NCBI GenBank assembly: GCA_021234155.1
Contig: JAJEKV010000323.1
Location: forward strand, 188,001 to 252,000
DNA length: 64,000 bases
Source: Isoetes taiwanensis
Lineage: Eukaryota; Streptophyta; Lycopodiopsida; Isoetales; Isoetaceae
Direction: 5' to 3'
Part shown: positions 11,433 through 23,453 of the stretch, in pieces
Position numbering within the stretch: position 1 is the first letter of the stretch
How the letters are laid out: every line of letters starts with the position of its first letter
The notes under the pieces: model-generated
Told to the model about the DNA's origin: nothing
What the model saw: only the letters and a program-made list of their open reading frames with translations
The model's database searches: none
Translations under genes and position numbers: made by a program

Positions 11433-11485
11433 ATTTTCGCAGAGAGAGTCAAATGGTTATTGATACAAAAACAACTGCACGGTTT

Positions 11486-11581
11486 ACTAAATTCTCTTTT
11501 ATCTCCATTTGACTGACAATTTAGAAATAGAAAACTAAATTCTCTTTTATCTCCATTTGACTAACAATTTAGAAATAGAAA
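11486..11581. repeat. 48-bp tandem duplication
   Basis: Two near-identical 48-bp units (11486-11533 and 11534-11581) just right of the hAT element, differing at about one base. Confidence 0.85.
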
Positions 11582-11714
11582 CGCATATTGCTTTTGCTAT
11601 GCTTCCATCTTTATCAGGTTTATTCCAGGACAGGCGATGTTTAAGAGTTCACAGGGTTGACCGATGTAAATGCACTGCACCTTAGTTTGAATTTCTAAAA
11701 ATATAGATGGCATA

Positions 11715-12110
11715 TTGAAATCCATCCGTTGTAGCAGCCATATTACAGTCCATTCGTATAGTCTATCATGAAGCAAATAGAGTATATGGGTCTCCATTAG
11801 TCCTGTACATATTCAAATATATATCTGAACACTGGCAGTTAAAAGTGACTTGCTTAGGGCTTACAAAATAGTAATGTTGTCTCTTCATATTGCACTCCAT
11901 TCATATCGTCCATGTCGTGTAGGCTGGGTCTCCATTAGTAAATACATATTTAATTATGTAATCTGAACAATGGCAGTTCAAAGTGACTTGCTTAGGGCTT
12001 CGACATAATAATGATATTTCTTCATATTGCAGTCCATTCATATGGTCCATATCATGAAGCAAATAGAGTAGATGGGTCTCCATTACTTTGTACATGTTTA
12101 AATATATAAT
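11715..12110. repeat. Three imperfect ~140-bp tandem units
   Basis: TCCATTCRTA recurs at about 11749, 11896 and 12033, followed each time by GGGTCTCCATTA and, in the first two, GTGACTTGCTTAGGGCTT. Periods are about 147 and 137 bp. No coding function seen. Confidence 0.75.
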
Positions 12111-12800
12111 ATGAGGAATTGCACACAAAAATTGATGCCATCTCCTGATAATATAGGATTAGACCATTGACTGTCAGAAAATATTATAGGTGTACATGGA
12201 TGCAATAAAAGTTTATTATAAATGCATATGTTATATCTTAGCGCAAAGTCTATTATCAAAGAGGTGCAAATGACTCATAATGCAAATTCATTATCATTTG
12301 GATTCATCAATTACATGACCTTTTGGTCCATTGTGCATTGTGAGTTATGGTTAGAGAGTCTAGAGACAGTTTAACACGATTTTAAATTGATGTTGCTCCA
12401 TCCCCTTTCCAATATCTCAACTCCAATGTAAGACTTTGTTGCCAAAGCTTGACAATGTTGGGCAAAACCTTCAAATGCAATAACTTCAATTTCTATAAAA
12501 GAATAGTATTTTAACAATAGATATGCTTTCCTATAATAAACCTATATTTAAGCCCACTTTAGTTCTCCCATTTTTTGCTTCCCCTTCAATTCAGCAACGT
12601 AATCTACATATGCTACTTCAAGCTTCCCTACAATACCACTCAAACCCAACAACCAATAGGGCCAATATATTTTCTTATCACAAAGAGTTCTTTAAGTCTT
12701 ATACAACCTATTTAGATCAATACAATACACCTAACATCAACATTTTTGTCTATACATATTTAAGTATACAACTTCATCATTGCCTACAACAAGCCCGTAA
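12111..12800. other. AT-rich interior of Hel-1, no gene
   Basis: AT-rich, no supported gene. It lies immediately 5' of the Hel-1 3' terminus and is probably its body; I could not find the matching TC 5' end. Confidence 0.4.
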
Positions 12801-12833
12801 CTATGCCCGGCAACGCCGGGCACCCGTTACTAG
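12801..12833 (+). repeat. Hel-1 Helitron 3' terminus
   Basis: Stem CCCGG-CAACG-CCGGG (12807-12820 area) followed by ACCCGTTACTAG and then T, the standard plant Helitron 3' end (hairpin, short spacer, CTRR). The body must lie to the left. It faces the Hel-2 3' end across six bases, TTATAA. Confidence 0.8.
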
Positions 12834-12957
12834 TTATAACTAGGAACGGTGCCCAGCATTGCTGGGCATAAGCTGAGTGAACCTGTAAATGATACACTAT
12901 AGTAATGAGAGAAGAGAGCATGTATAACCCAAAAGTACTTCGTTGTTAAAGTAATCG

Positions 12958-13486
12958 ATGCCATTTCTCTTTCCCTCTGCTAGTTGCTCTACCCCACTTT
13001 CACCCTTTTTTCTTTTTCCTTTTCCTTCTTTTCCCTATTTTCTTTTTCTTTTTTTTCGTAAACATTTCCTTTTCTTCTTGTCCTTTTTTTCTTTTTCACA
13101 TTCCTTTTTCCTGATGATCTTTTTTCTTTCCCTTTTCCCTCCTTTCCCCACCCTTTTCCTCCTCCTATTTTGGCGTGCACTTTTTCCCTTTTTTCCCCCT
13201 TCATTTCCTTTTGACTTTTCCCTTTCCCATGCCCTTTTCAACACATTCTTCCTCGTCTCTTTTTCCATGCATCATTTTTCCTCTTTTCCGCACCCTTTCC
13301 CCCCTCCCCCCTTCTTTTTCTTCCCTTTTCCCATTCTCTTTTCTGCTTCCCTTTTCCCCTTTCTTTACCTTTTCCTTCCTCCCCTTTTCTCCGTGCCCTT
13401 TCCCCCTTCTCTTTTTCCGATTCCCTCTTCCTCGTGCTCTTTCCTCTTCCCTTTTCCCGTTTCTCTCTTTCATTTTCCTTGTCCCC
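12958..13486. repeat. Hel-2 polypyrimidine body, part 1
   Basis: Almost pure C/T on the plus strand, A/G in the Helitron's own orientation. Gives long spurious Phe/Pro/Ser or Lys/Glu/Arg ORFs. Confidence 0.9.
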
Positions 13487-15228
13487 TTTTTTTTTTTTTT
13501 TTTTTTTTTTTTGAAGAACTATGTCAGCAATATATTAAAAGAATGGTAATGTTACAAAGCAAGTGAGGAGGAAGGAGAACTGCCCCAAAGAGACAGTGAT
13601 ACCTCGACACTCCACAACAACTGCAACTCTACTGCTGTACAAACTGGCCATCACCATCTACCACACCCAAGAAGTCCCGCCAAATGGAAAACTTCCGCTC
13701 TACTAATCCCGGGAACACCAAAAAGCTTTGAAATAGCTTGTACCTGAGTCGAGGAATCAGAGAGGCTGCAGACTGCTGAATCCCCTGAAAGATCCACAAC
13801 CGCCGCCGCTTCCAAATCAACTACACCAACCAAGCCACGCACAGATGCAAGGCTTGCTGCCGTACGAGCGGCCAAGCACCAGGATATACATGAAGCAGCA
13901 ATTGTTGGCTATTCAATCTCACCTGAAACAGAGCCCTGACCCAATCCCAGGCAACCTGCAAGTGAGGGCATAAAACCAGACAATGCTCCACAGTCTCATG
14001 ATGAAGGCCACAACAAGGACAAAGAGGGCTCACACCCGGCCTAAACTGACTCACAAGGACATTCACTTTGATGGCGGTGCACCACACGCCACGAAGGCAC
14101 CGAACCCGATTGGGGAAGTGAGCTCCATGTCCACGCCCAAACCGGCGCCATCATCGAACCGGGAAGCCGCAGAGACCACTTGCCCGAAGGGGCGAGTGTC
14201 ATGAATAGCCAACACCCGGTAACAAGACCGCACAAAACAAGAAGATACAACATCGGATGAACCTTCCAAACTGCACCACCACATCACCACGAGGGACTAT
14301 AGGTATGTGTAGCGGAATACTCCCCGCCACTTGTTCCCAGATAGCCCGGTCACTGCCCTTCAGGCGAAAGCGAGCTCGAAAGAACTCCCACGAAGCTAGC
14401 TGACCATCCCAATACCAATCCTCCAAGGTGAGCACAGCAGCTCGCCTCCAACGGGAACAAGGCCTGCGTCCGCGTCAAAGCATGCACAGTGGCAGCCAAG
14501 GGCAAGTAACGCAGGGGGTAGAGGAACCCACAAGAAAGGAGAAGAGTGGTGATAAACTGAGGCATAATCTAGCTGGAAGAGCACACGCGCCGCGTGATCC
14601 CAAGCCCCAACACCCCCCGTGAGAAAAGGGGATGCATGTGGGAAAGGCCGGAGACCATACAACAATTGCCTGGGGCAACTCTACATGCAATGCGACTTTC
14701 CAAATGCCACACAATGGCGAAGAGATTGCCACAATAGTGCCACACCAGGAGAAGATGCTCCATCCTGCAGAATGCTCCAAATAAACTTAGAGACCAACAC
14801 CTTACTATGCAGCGCCAAATCCAGAATGGCCAAGCCCCCATCCTCCCGGGGGCGGAGACACTTCCACCAAGCCACTTTAACAACCGCCCCTTCATCATCC
14901 CCGCCCCACACAAAATTTCGAACAATCTTATCCAAAGCCACGTATCTTACCCTCGGGAGCTAACATCGCAGATGTGTATACACATGAGTGCTACAAAAAA
15001 TCGACTTGGCAATAGTGATCCTACCTGCCATGGACAACTTGCTACCCTTCCACCAATTGAGGTGTTTCTGCAACCCCTGCAAAATCTCATCCCACACCCT
15101 CCCCATGGAAACACCCCCTCCAAAGGGAATACCCAACAGCTTAGTACACACATTACCTGGAAGCACCTTCCAAGGAAATAGAGCCAAACAAGGGGGAGGC
15201 GGAGTCAACTGGGCCCATAATTTCACAC
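13487..15228 (-). mobile_element. LINE-2: 5'-truncated L1-type LINE
   Basis: Minus-strand retroposon with its poly(A) seen as poly(T) at 13487-13512. It interrupts the polypyrimidine body of Hel-2, which resumes at about 15229. The same 3' end recurs in LINE-4 at 50099. Only the last third of ORF2 is present. I could not define a target duplication in the low-complexity flanks. Confidence 0.85.
13630..15226 (-). pseudogene. LINE-2 ORF2 C-terminus with zf-RVT
   Basis: Three frames are needed. 15226-14960 has KLLGIPFGGGV and LNWWKGSKLSMAGRI; 14941-14681 has KIVRNFVWGGDDEGAVVKVAW; 14087-13821 has the zf-RVT motif FRPGVSPLCPCCGLHHETVEHCLVLC. These match LINE-3 closely, so both belong to one plant L1-type family. 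Frameshifts make it non-functional, and the RT catalytic core is missing through truncation. Confidence 0.8.
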
Positions 15229-15619
15229 TTTTCCCCTCTTCTTTTCTTTTGCCTTTGCCTTTCTATATTCCCATGCCATTTTTCAGACCCTTCTCTCCGT
15301 CCTTTTCCTGTTCCCCTTTTTCCCTTCCTTCCTCATTCTTTTCATGTCCCCCTTCTTCCCTTCCCTTTTTCGCCTCTCTCCATCCTTTTCTCTTCCTCTT
15401 TCCCGGTGCCCATTTCCATTCCCTTTTTTGCCTCGCTCCATTCTTTTCTCTTCCCCTTTCCCGATGCCCATTTCCCTTCCCTTTTCCCATAAACTTTTTT
15501 TCCTTTACTTTCTTTCCTTACCCTGTCACTCTTCTCCTTTTTACCATGCCCTTTTTTCCCTCCCTTTTCTCATGCTTTTTTTTGCTTTCTTTTTCCCCTT
15601 CCTCACCCTTTTTGTCTTC
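15229..15619. repeat. Hel-2 polypyrimidine body, part 2
   Basis: C/T-rich continuation of Hel-2 between LINE-2 and LTR-1. Confidence 0.85.
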
Positions 15620-16206
15620 CCCAACGGTCCTGGGAAGTTAGGGACTAGTATTGTACAAGGTAGTTGTACATAAACACATGAAGATACATATATGCATTAT
15701 GCAGCATGAGTCCAGAGTTTTGTCTCTTTTGGAGATAGGATTGTTGCAGAGCATGAAAGCAAGGAGCAATTCTGGGCAGTTTTAAAGCCCAAACTTTGGA
15801 GTCCCGAGATCTTTTTTAGATGATTTGTCTTTGCTGGAAAAAACTTCAAGTAAGCTCTCCGGATTGGTCTGGTCAGGCCGAAACACGTTCGTATGCGAAT
15901 GTTATGACAGAAATTGTGATGCTGGATCAGAATTGGCTGCACTATGTATGTTCTTCTGCAATTTAATTCTTGGAGCTAGAAGACGATCTTTTGAGGCACA
16001 AACAATTACAAGAGGTCCATAGGTCCATGCATGAAGGAATTCTTTGGAGAAAGCTTTGAGGAGGCAAGAGCTTGGAGACTTTAAGAAGGCCATAGCTTGA
16101 AGAGACTGCATCAATCTTCTTATTAGGTGGGGTTTCAGTCTATTTGCGATTTCATAGGCTGCAGATTGAGTTTAAACATGATGTAGATGATGACTTTGGG
16201 GTTACA
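15620..16206 (+). repeat. LTR-1 left (5') LTR
   Basis: Aligns over its length with 31922-32527. The first few bases are decayed (right copy TGTAACAGTCCTGG, left copy CCCAACGGTCCTGG). Ends at about TTACA. Confidence 0.75.
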
Positions 16207-17050
16207 AAGTAATTAAAAATGATTCACGATCTGGATTGAATAAGCTTTCTAATGTCTGAGTTAATCAATTAATTAAGCAGTGCTCCTTGAGATTTGGCAG
16301 GGTTTAATGGATTCGAATCGAATGCCTGTGGTAAATGATGAAATCAAAGCTGCAGAATTGAATTAAGAATGTGGCTTTTGTCTCAGCAAGAGTACAATAA
16401 ATCTAGGGTTAATTCTATCGGCATGAGGCTGATTTAATTGTCTTGTGTAAGGGTTAAGTAGAAAGGGAAAACTCAAATCGGAGTCCAAAGACCTTATGGA
16501 AAGATTTGGGCATGGCTAGATCTAGCCAAAATATCATAAAGATGCGTCAGAATTACTCCTGGAAGGCTGATTTGGCAGAATCAAGGGTTTTTGGGCACGA
16601 TCAAGAGTTGTATGGAGAGTCCAAACTATCAAAGAAGCAAAGAAACATGTCAAAATTGAGTGGGAACGCAAGGAAACAGATCATAATTGAGTATCTAGAA
16701 TCGTTTTGGGCTTTGAAATGGCCGATTTGCAATTAGCTTCTCCAGATAAGGCAAATTGGTGCTGGAAAAGGGCTCTTTTGTTGGGTTACATATTCTTTTG
16801 TGTTCAATTGTTATTAGTATTAACTTAGTTCCTGGTCATATGACAAAAGAAGTTAGGAAGGCTTGGAAGAGGTGTTGAGATGCATAACCTTGGCTTAGCG
16901 CATTTAATCTGATGTATGAAGACAGATTGTATCTTATAAGGCTTGGGGTTCAGTGTATCTTAATAGGAAGACGATTATGAATCAAAGGAGTTGTCTTAAC
17001 TAAGGAACATGAACTAATGGAGATAAATAATTATAGCTAGCTAGGATAAT
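16207..17050. other. LTR-1 interior, left part
   Basis: No gene family recognised in about 0.85 kb. Ends with ATAAT (17046-17050), the left target duplication of LTR-2. Confidence 0.6.
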
Positions 17051-18612
17051 TGTGACGTCCCCTACTCGTATACGGTGCACTCACCGTATACAAACAGGAG
17101 TTCTTCCCCCACACCAGCTCCATGCTGATACAGGGCCCTCCACATATCACTGCACCCGTAACGAGTCTCAGTGGGGAGAGTGAAGGTGTCATTCTACCCC
17201 GTCTCCCTCAGGGCCTACCTAGCTGCGGAAGCGTAAACATACATGTCAGTAGCACATACATCAACATCCTGTGACCATCTCGAAGGATGGTCCCCTCATA
17301 TCTGCATAGACAAAGGTCAGCACATCACATAGGGGATCCTACCCAAGGCTCAGACTCAAAGGATGGTGACGGCTTGGGTCTCGAGTTCGTTGCGCATGCA
17401 ATTCATGGCAATGGATTTGGGCGGCATAAGAACATGGCATAGGGTTGTCCACTCCATCCGCCCCTCCCCGTGCACACTTTGCGAGTAGGCTGAAAAGTGT
17501 TGGGACCTCGATCAGAGCCGCCCGGATGCATAGCCGAAGGGGCTATTCACAGGTCTCATCCTCCCCCAGCCGATGGGGCAGGTAGGGATCACTCCCTCAG
17601 GAGATCTACATGCTAACTCAAGGTGACTAGAGGGCCCTTTGCCGCGTATTGAACCCACTGGAAAGTGTACACCACTTCACGGTGTCGAGCCCATGCCTTA
17701 CCCACTTTCGGTGGTAAGCCATTAGACCTAGTCACAATGATCCCCCGGTAGGCTTTACACACCCGGGGGATCGTTCAAGAGTCGGGACATGAACCTCCTT
17801 TTTAGCCGGGTCGGCCCCTTCACCCACAACCCGGTGTGGCTCTTGCACACCACAGGCGAATCTACAGGTGTGCTAGAGAGGCTACTCTAGGAGCATCAAC
17901 TACAAGCTTTAGGGCCTCTACCCCCTTCCCAATACAAGGAGTTCACGTAAATACATCATCCAAATATATCACAGAAGAACTAAAGAACTAGATCCAATCA
18001 TAGAGTTAGGTTCTTTAGTTAGTGTCCGAGATCTAAGATCTAGATAACTACTATGGGCAATTTAATAGTCTAAACCTACTGATTCTATGACTAGAAGACG
18101 GTTTAAGCTATTAAATTGACCAAATACCTGATCCTTGAGTGGCTCCTCCTGACCTGAGTTCAACCATCCTGCTGAGCTGATCGAATTCAGGGAAACCGAT
18201 GGCGCACCGGCAGGGGCAAATGCACGGGAGGCGGTTTTGGCTCAGGGGGCAGCCAAAACCGAGCTCTAAAACCCTAAGGACGAAAAACTAGCAAGCTAGG
18301 GTTTTCCTACCCTAAATAGACATGGGGTTTAGGCTAGGGTTTCCAATTACCCAATTTGGCATGTGGGATAATTGGAAAGGCCCCACTTGCCTTTAGTGGC
18401 TAGGTGGCAAAATATGCCAACATGGAAAGGTGTGCCCTCATTAATGTGCACATGTGCACATTAATAATATATGAACACTCCTAGCAAGTTGCCCCCTAGG
18501 GCTACTTACCCGCTATCCGTTGGCATTACGCCAATCGGGTGGCGGTACGCCTGCGTGGCGTGGCAAGTACAATGTACGCCCCGGGGGCGATCATCGCGGC
18601 TGGAACGTCACA
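17051..18612 (-). repeat. LTR-2 3' LTR
   Basis: 1562 bp, TG...CA ends, closely related to 28652-30224 with scattered small indels. Near the edge it has the inverted repeat GTATACGGTG / CACCGTATAC. Confidence 0.9.
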
Positions 18613-18625
18613 TTCTCCCCACCTT
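18613..18625 (-). other. LTR-2 polypurine tract
   Basis: Read on the minus strand AAGGTGGGGAGAA, directly before the 3' LTR. A second near-identical tract (GGTGGGGAGAACC) lies about 40 bp further into the element. Confidence 0.8.
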
Positions 18626-19445
18626 GAAATGATGCTGTCCGCAGCATCGTGGTTCTCCCCACCTTGGGATCTTCCTAACCTGCAACCTGCAATCAACGTG
18701 ATACCTACAATATAATCTTTATACATTTATCGCGATTACTCTAAGGTAATTACTTTTAGAACATTATTACGTTATTATATTATGGAATACTTATCAATTC
18801 ATAACACCATTAACAAGTTATTCACTATGTTAAGTTAGACAAAATTTCAGCATTTCATATCTATAATTACTGTCCGAGGTACTCTTCATTCCTTGCAACA
18901 CATTCCAACAAAACTTGTGTTGCAAGTCTCGTGAGCTTCGACCTCCTTGCCCTCCCGGAGCCTCTCGGCACAGGTCGACACCACGCTAGTACCGCTTTTA
19001 ATTGTTTAATAAATTTTGGTTATATGGTGACCACCCCACCTATCTACATGAATGCATGGCTAATCTCCCGGCGTAGGAAGAGGATGAATCTTCCATAATG
19101 GCCGGGGAGACAGCGCCTATATGCCTATATGCCGCTCATGCCTACACCTCTAGTTGCCCAGCGTGGAGGATATCCTTTCGCGGGGGCGTGAAGGATGGAT
19201 TCCTCCTATCAAAGCATATATGGGGCTAAAGGTGCTTTCCCTATCAATGCATTCCTTAATGACCTCTTTTTCGAGGCCGCTCCTTCCGTGGGATGAAGTA
19301 GACTTTCTAATCTACCTTCCACTCGCCCAAGCCGGAAACGGTCATGCCTACATTGACATTACACCGCCCTAGAGATCACCGTAGTGGTCTCATCATTGGT
19401 AACAGCGCAAGATGCACCCATACCAAGCATAGGTTGCATCGTGGA
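18626..19445. other. LTR-2 3' untranslated region
   Basis: About 0.8 kb between polypurine tract and the end of pol; no gene recognised. Confidence 0.6.
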
Positions 19446-20051
19446 TTAATCTATACAAGAATTAACCCACGCCAAATCGACATGCCTCGAAGCCGATTTC
19501 TTGGAGATGACCTTGCCGCCCCATTGCTCCATAAACCGTGGGTACTGCTTTACCAAATCCTTCTTAAGTACCCACGTCGCGTCTTCCACTGGCAAGTGTT
19601 TCCACTTGACCAAGTATTGGAGGAACTCCGACCTCCTTGTCTTCTTGAAAGCTTTATCAAGAATCATTTCTGGAACTATTTCCAGCTGCTCCTCCGTCAT
19701 TTCCAACAACGTTGGAGTGTCCAAAACTTCGTCTGGATTTGGAGTATGCTTCTTCAACAAACTCACGTGGAAGACCTTATGAATCTTTAGGTGTGTTGGC
19801 AATTCTAACTTGTAGGATTGATTACCTACTCTCTTGATTATTCTGAAGGGTCCAGCCCACCTTGGAGCAAGCTTCTTGCAATTGCCAATCCTGAGCTTCG
19901 CCTGCTTCACCTTTATCTTGAGCCATACATCATCTCCAACTTTGAACTCTCTTACCGTTCGATGCTTATCGGCGATGCTCTTTTGTCGACTTCTTGCTGC
20001 TAGCAGATACCCTCGAACCTCTTCCACGAGCTGCCGCATATCGGCCAACAT
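19446..20051 (-). pseudogene. LTR-2 integrase C-terminus with chromodomain
   Basis: 201-codon open frame. Residues about 20-110 are the gypsy integrase C-terminal domain (VGDDVWLKIKVKQAKL, LAPRWAGPFRIIKRVGNQSY, KIHKVFHVSLLKKH). Residues about 125-175 form a chromodomain (IVPEMILDKAF, FLQYLVKWKHLPVEDATWV), the hallmark of chromoviruses, which steers integration to marked nucleosomes. Separated from the integrase core by a frameshift at about 20060. Confidence 0.85.
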
Positions 20052-20067
20052 CCGGCCAGCGAAACTT

Positions 20068-20780
20068 CTACTTTTGACACCGGGGGTTGTGCCAAGTGTC
20101 CGGAGTTAGGCACTGATAGCCATAATTGATCATAAATGGCGACATTTGGGACGATTCCTGCTTGGTGCTATTGTATGCAAACTCCACCAAGTGAATAAAT
20201 TCTTCCCACATACTTTGCTTATTCCAGACATAGTTTCGTAGCATGTCTTCTAAGATCCTGTTGGTCCGCTCCGTCTGGCCATCCGTCTGAGGATGATACG
20301 CCGTGCTCATGGATAGCTTGGTCTGAATTAATTAAAGAGGTCTTGCCAAAAGACACTCATGAACTTCGGATCTCCTCGGAGATAATCTCCCTTGGCATGC
20401 CATGAAGCCTCAAGATCTCTTTGGTGAAGAGCTTTGCTGTATCCATAGTCAGACTGTGGTCCCCGTAAGGCACAAAAATGTGCCATCTTTGACAACTTGT
20501 CGACCACTACCATCAAGGCATCCTTGCCTCTCTCTGTTCTTGGGAGTCCTGTGGATGAAATCCATGCCGATTACCTCCCACTTAGCGTTTGGCACTGCTA
20601 ATGGCTCTAATGCCCCTCGAATTGAAGCTGCTCTCGCTTCGCCTGGCTGGCATAGCTGACATTCCTTGATGTAGCGAAGCTATTTGCTTCTTCATTCCTG
20701 GCCAATAATAGTTGCCACAAGACTTTGAAATATGTTTTCATGAATCCCGCATGGCCAGCTATTGGGTGTTGTGCGTGTCA
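20068..20780 (-). pseudogene. LTR-2 integrase core, frameshifted
   Basis: Two frames: 20516-20328 with MVVVDKLSKMAHFCALRGP (first catalytic Asp region) and 20310-20068 with YHPQTDGQTERTNRILEDML, holding the catalytic Glu. The zinc-binding region further up (20650-20780) survives only as fragments. Inactive. Confidence 0.8.
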
Positions 20781-21614
20781 TGGAGGATCAACTTCCTTAC
20801 ACCGATGATTCGGCACGCACAACTTGTTCTTATGGTATAACAGGTTGCCTTCCTTCTTATAATGCTTGAAGGCCTCCCGCTCTTTATCTGTTCTAGCCTC
20901 CTTAGAGAGGCTTGCCCATACTTCCCTGAAATCCACATCCGTTGGCAAGGACTCTTCAATCCTCTTACCAAAGTCGCTGGAGAGCGTCGAAATTGCGTTG
21001 CAATGCACTCTAGTTGTCAGGGGATGCCTTGAAAGCGCATCTGCTACCACATTGAGTTTCCCTGGCTTGTAGACTATATCAAAGTCGTATTCCTCGAGGA
21101 ACTCCATCCATCTCCATTTTGCCTCGGATTGAGGTGTGGTTTGCGTGAATACATATTGAGGCTCATGGTCGGTATCCAATTGGAACTTCCTTCCCAAGAG
21201 ATAATGCCTCCATATTCTTAATGCCCTGACAACTGCAAGCAATTCCTGATCGTGCGTTGGGTAGCGCGTCTCGGCGTCGTTCATTTTTCTGGAATCATAC
21301 GCTACCACACGCTCTTCTTGCATAAGCACTGCACCTGTAGCTATCTTACTCGCATCCGTTGCTACAAGCTTATCTTTCTCCGGTCCGTGAGGGGTTAAAG
21401 GCGGGGCTGTTGTTAAAGCTTCCTTCAACAATTCAAATCCTTTTTGGGCTTTCTTGTGCCAATGCTCTACCCAATCTTTCACCTTCTCGCCCTCGTCAGT
21501 GCACCGGGTTGGGGCTGCTATCTTAGCAAAGTTCTTCCACGAACTTCCCCGTAGTACTGCTAGGCAGAAAAACTTGACCTCGTGCACATTCTTCGGGCGA
21601 CGCCTTTGAATCAC
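20778..21614 (-). pseudogene. LTR-2 RT tail and RNase H
   Basis: 278-codon frame. Starts with the RT connection region (PPLTPHGPEKDKLVATDASK), followed by RNase H with ATDASKIATGAVLMQ, ETRYPTHDQELLAVV and LDTDHEPQYVF supplying the Asp/Glu/Asp metal ligands. Ends in VVADALSRHPL, the typical linker before integrase. Confidence 0.85.
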
Positions 21615-21619
21615 TGCTT

Positions 21620-22330
21620 CAATCTTGGCGGGTCCGTCGAGATGCCTTCTGCCGAGATCACATGACCAAGGTATTCCACCTTCTCATATAAGTGGCGCCG
21701 ACAACTTGGCGCATAACCTGGTGCCTCCTCAACTTCTCTAGCACCCTTCTCAAGTGTTGCACGTGCTCTTCAAGGGATCTGCTATACACCAAAATGTCAT
21801 CAAAGAGCGATCCACAAAGGTGTCGGGGAACTCCTGAAGATATCGTTCATGAGCCTCATGAACGCTATGGGGCATTTGATAAGCCCGAAAGGCATCACTG
21901 CGGAACTCATAATGCCCATACCGCCCCTGAAGGCGGTCTTGTGGATATCCTCCTCCTTTATCCGTATCGATGATAACCCGACCTTAAGTCGATTTTGAGA
22001 AGATCTTTGCTCCTTGAAGCTGATCCATCAAGTCGTCCCGATCTTGGAAGCGATACTTGTTCTTAATGGTGTGCTTATTCAACTGCCTATAGTCTATGCA
22101 CATTCTCAAAGATCCATCCTTCTTCTTGACAAAAGAATGGGCGCTCCAAACGGGCGTAGACACTAGGTCTAATGAAACCTAGGTCGAAAGCAGCCTTAAT
22201 CTGCTTCTTTAGTCCAGACAACTCCTGCGTTGTCATTCTATATGGAGCCTTGCTTGTCGTTTTTGTTCGGTTCGAAGTGCTATCTCGACTTTCGACTCCC
22301 CTATAAGGAGGGAGCTGCTTGATCTCATCC
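21620..22330 (-). pseudogene. LTR-2 reverse transcriptase, badly frameshifted
   Basis: No long frame, but pieces are clear: [19 protein letters not shown] at about 22050-22110, then a KTAFR-like block near 21930, and the catalytic DDILVYS in a different frame near 21785-21805. At least four indels separate them. Confidence 0.75.
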
Positions 22331-22529
22331 GGAAAGAGATCGTGGAACTCCGTGAATCAACTTAGCTATTTGCCCCGCAACTTGCCGAGCATCTTGTCTT
22401 CTTTGCTTCCTTCCAATTCCGGCTCACTAATCTCAAGCTTGAAGATGTATGCTACCTGCTCACTCTTGATGCACTTGAGCGTACCGTTTAGAAGACATAC
22501 ACCGCATGATGGGGACAACTTCTTTACCG

Positions 22530-22799
22530 TTATCTCAATGATCTTGCCGCGGGTGTTGGGAAGGTCACCTTCCGCTTTCCACAATCAATAATGGCCCCTG
22601 CTGGTCCAAGGTACTCCATACCTATTATCAAGTCATATTTGCCGATGCTCATTACCTCCGCCCCCATCCGGATCTTAATCCCTCGCAAGTCGATGTCAAA
22701 GTTGATTCTTTTACCCGCCCCCGCCTTTACCGCTCCACTTGCTAAGACAACGGGCTTTGGCTTTGACTTTAATGGTTTCAACTTCAACATTTGAACCAT
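22530..22799 (-). pseudogene. LTR-2 aspartic protease fragment
   Basis: 89 codons matching the second half of a gypsy protease: INFDIDLRGIKIRMGAEV, YDLIIGMEYLGPAGAIIDC. The first catalytic Asp loop is not in this frame. Confidence 0.65.
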
Positions 22800-22884
22800 T
22801 CTCGAGATGCAAAGTTATGGCTACTTCCCCGAATCTATTGGGACTATAAATGACTTGGCCTTGGCCTTTCCTAATCGCGGGAAA

Positions 22885-23220
22885 TTACTTTATACCGCTC
22901 TCTGCTTGCTCAGTATCTATTGCGGCAAAGATATGACACTCACCTGAATGTAGTCGTCGGGCCTCCTCGCCGCCGCCGCATGACAGAGTGTCCCAATCTC
23001 CCAACTCGCAAGAAGCCGGTGACTCATGACATATGGGCAGCTTTGTCGGTCCTATGGCCTGGCTGGAAACACCGAAGCAAATTTGCTTTTCTATGCACTC
23101 TGTCTCTTTTCCTTGGGCATGGCTCGCAGAAAGGATCGCGACCGCTTTGGAGTAGTTTGACCCTTCCTGTTTGTCTTTGAAGGACACCCGCTTCTTCCCG
23201 CTGTTTCCCTTGATTGCCAC
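22885..23220 (-). pseudogene. LTR-2 gag C-terminal debris
   Basis: Open frame between gag and protease with Lys/Ser-rich sequence (SGKKRVSFKDKQEGSNYSK). An intact CCHC knuckle is not visible. Assigned by position. Confidence 0.45.
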
Positions 23221-23453
23221 TATATGGGGCTCTAGCTGGTCCTGAAATTTGGCCGTTCTCGGGCTAAAAGCACGGCTTTGCCTTGCCTTTATCTTGGTAT
23301 CTTGTTTGCCTCGCAGCTATTCACGAGGTCCCGGGTCCCTTGCAAGCTTATTGCCTTGGACTCCGCCCGATACCGTTCTAGGGTTTATTGCCCTTACAAG
23401 CTTTGCGGATCTCCTCATTCGGACCTTCAATGTAGCTTTCAATTGCATGCTTC

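Noticed and set aside
12958-13566. Phe/Pro-rich ORFs here and at 14988-15673, 32392-33103, 37117-38855 and 38991-40366
   Set aside because: Low-complexity C/T or A/G tracts are open in most frames; no promoter and no conserved fold.
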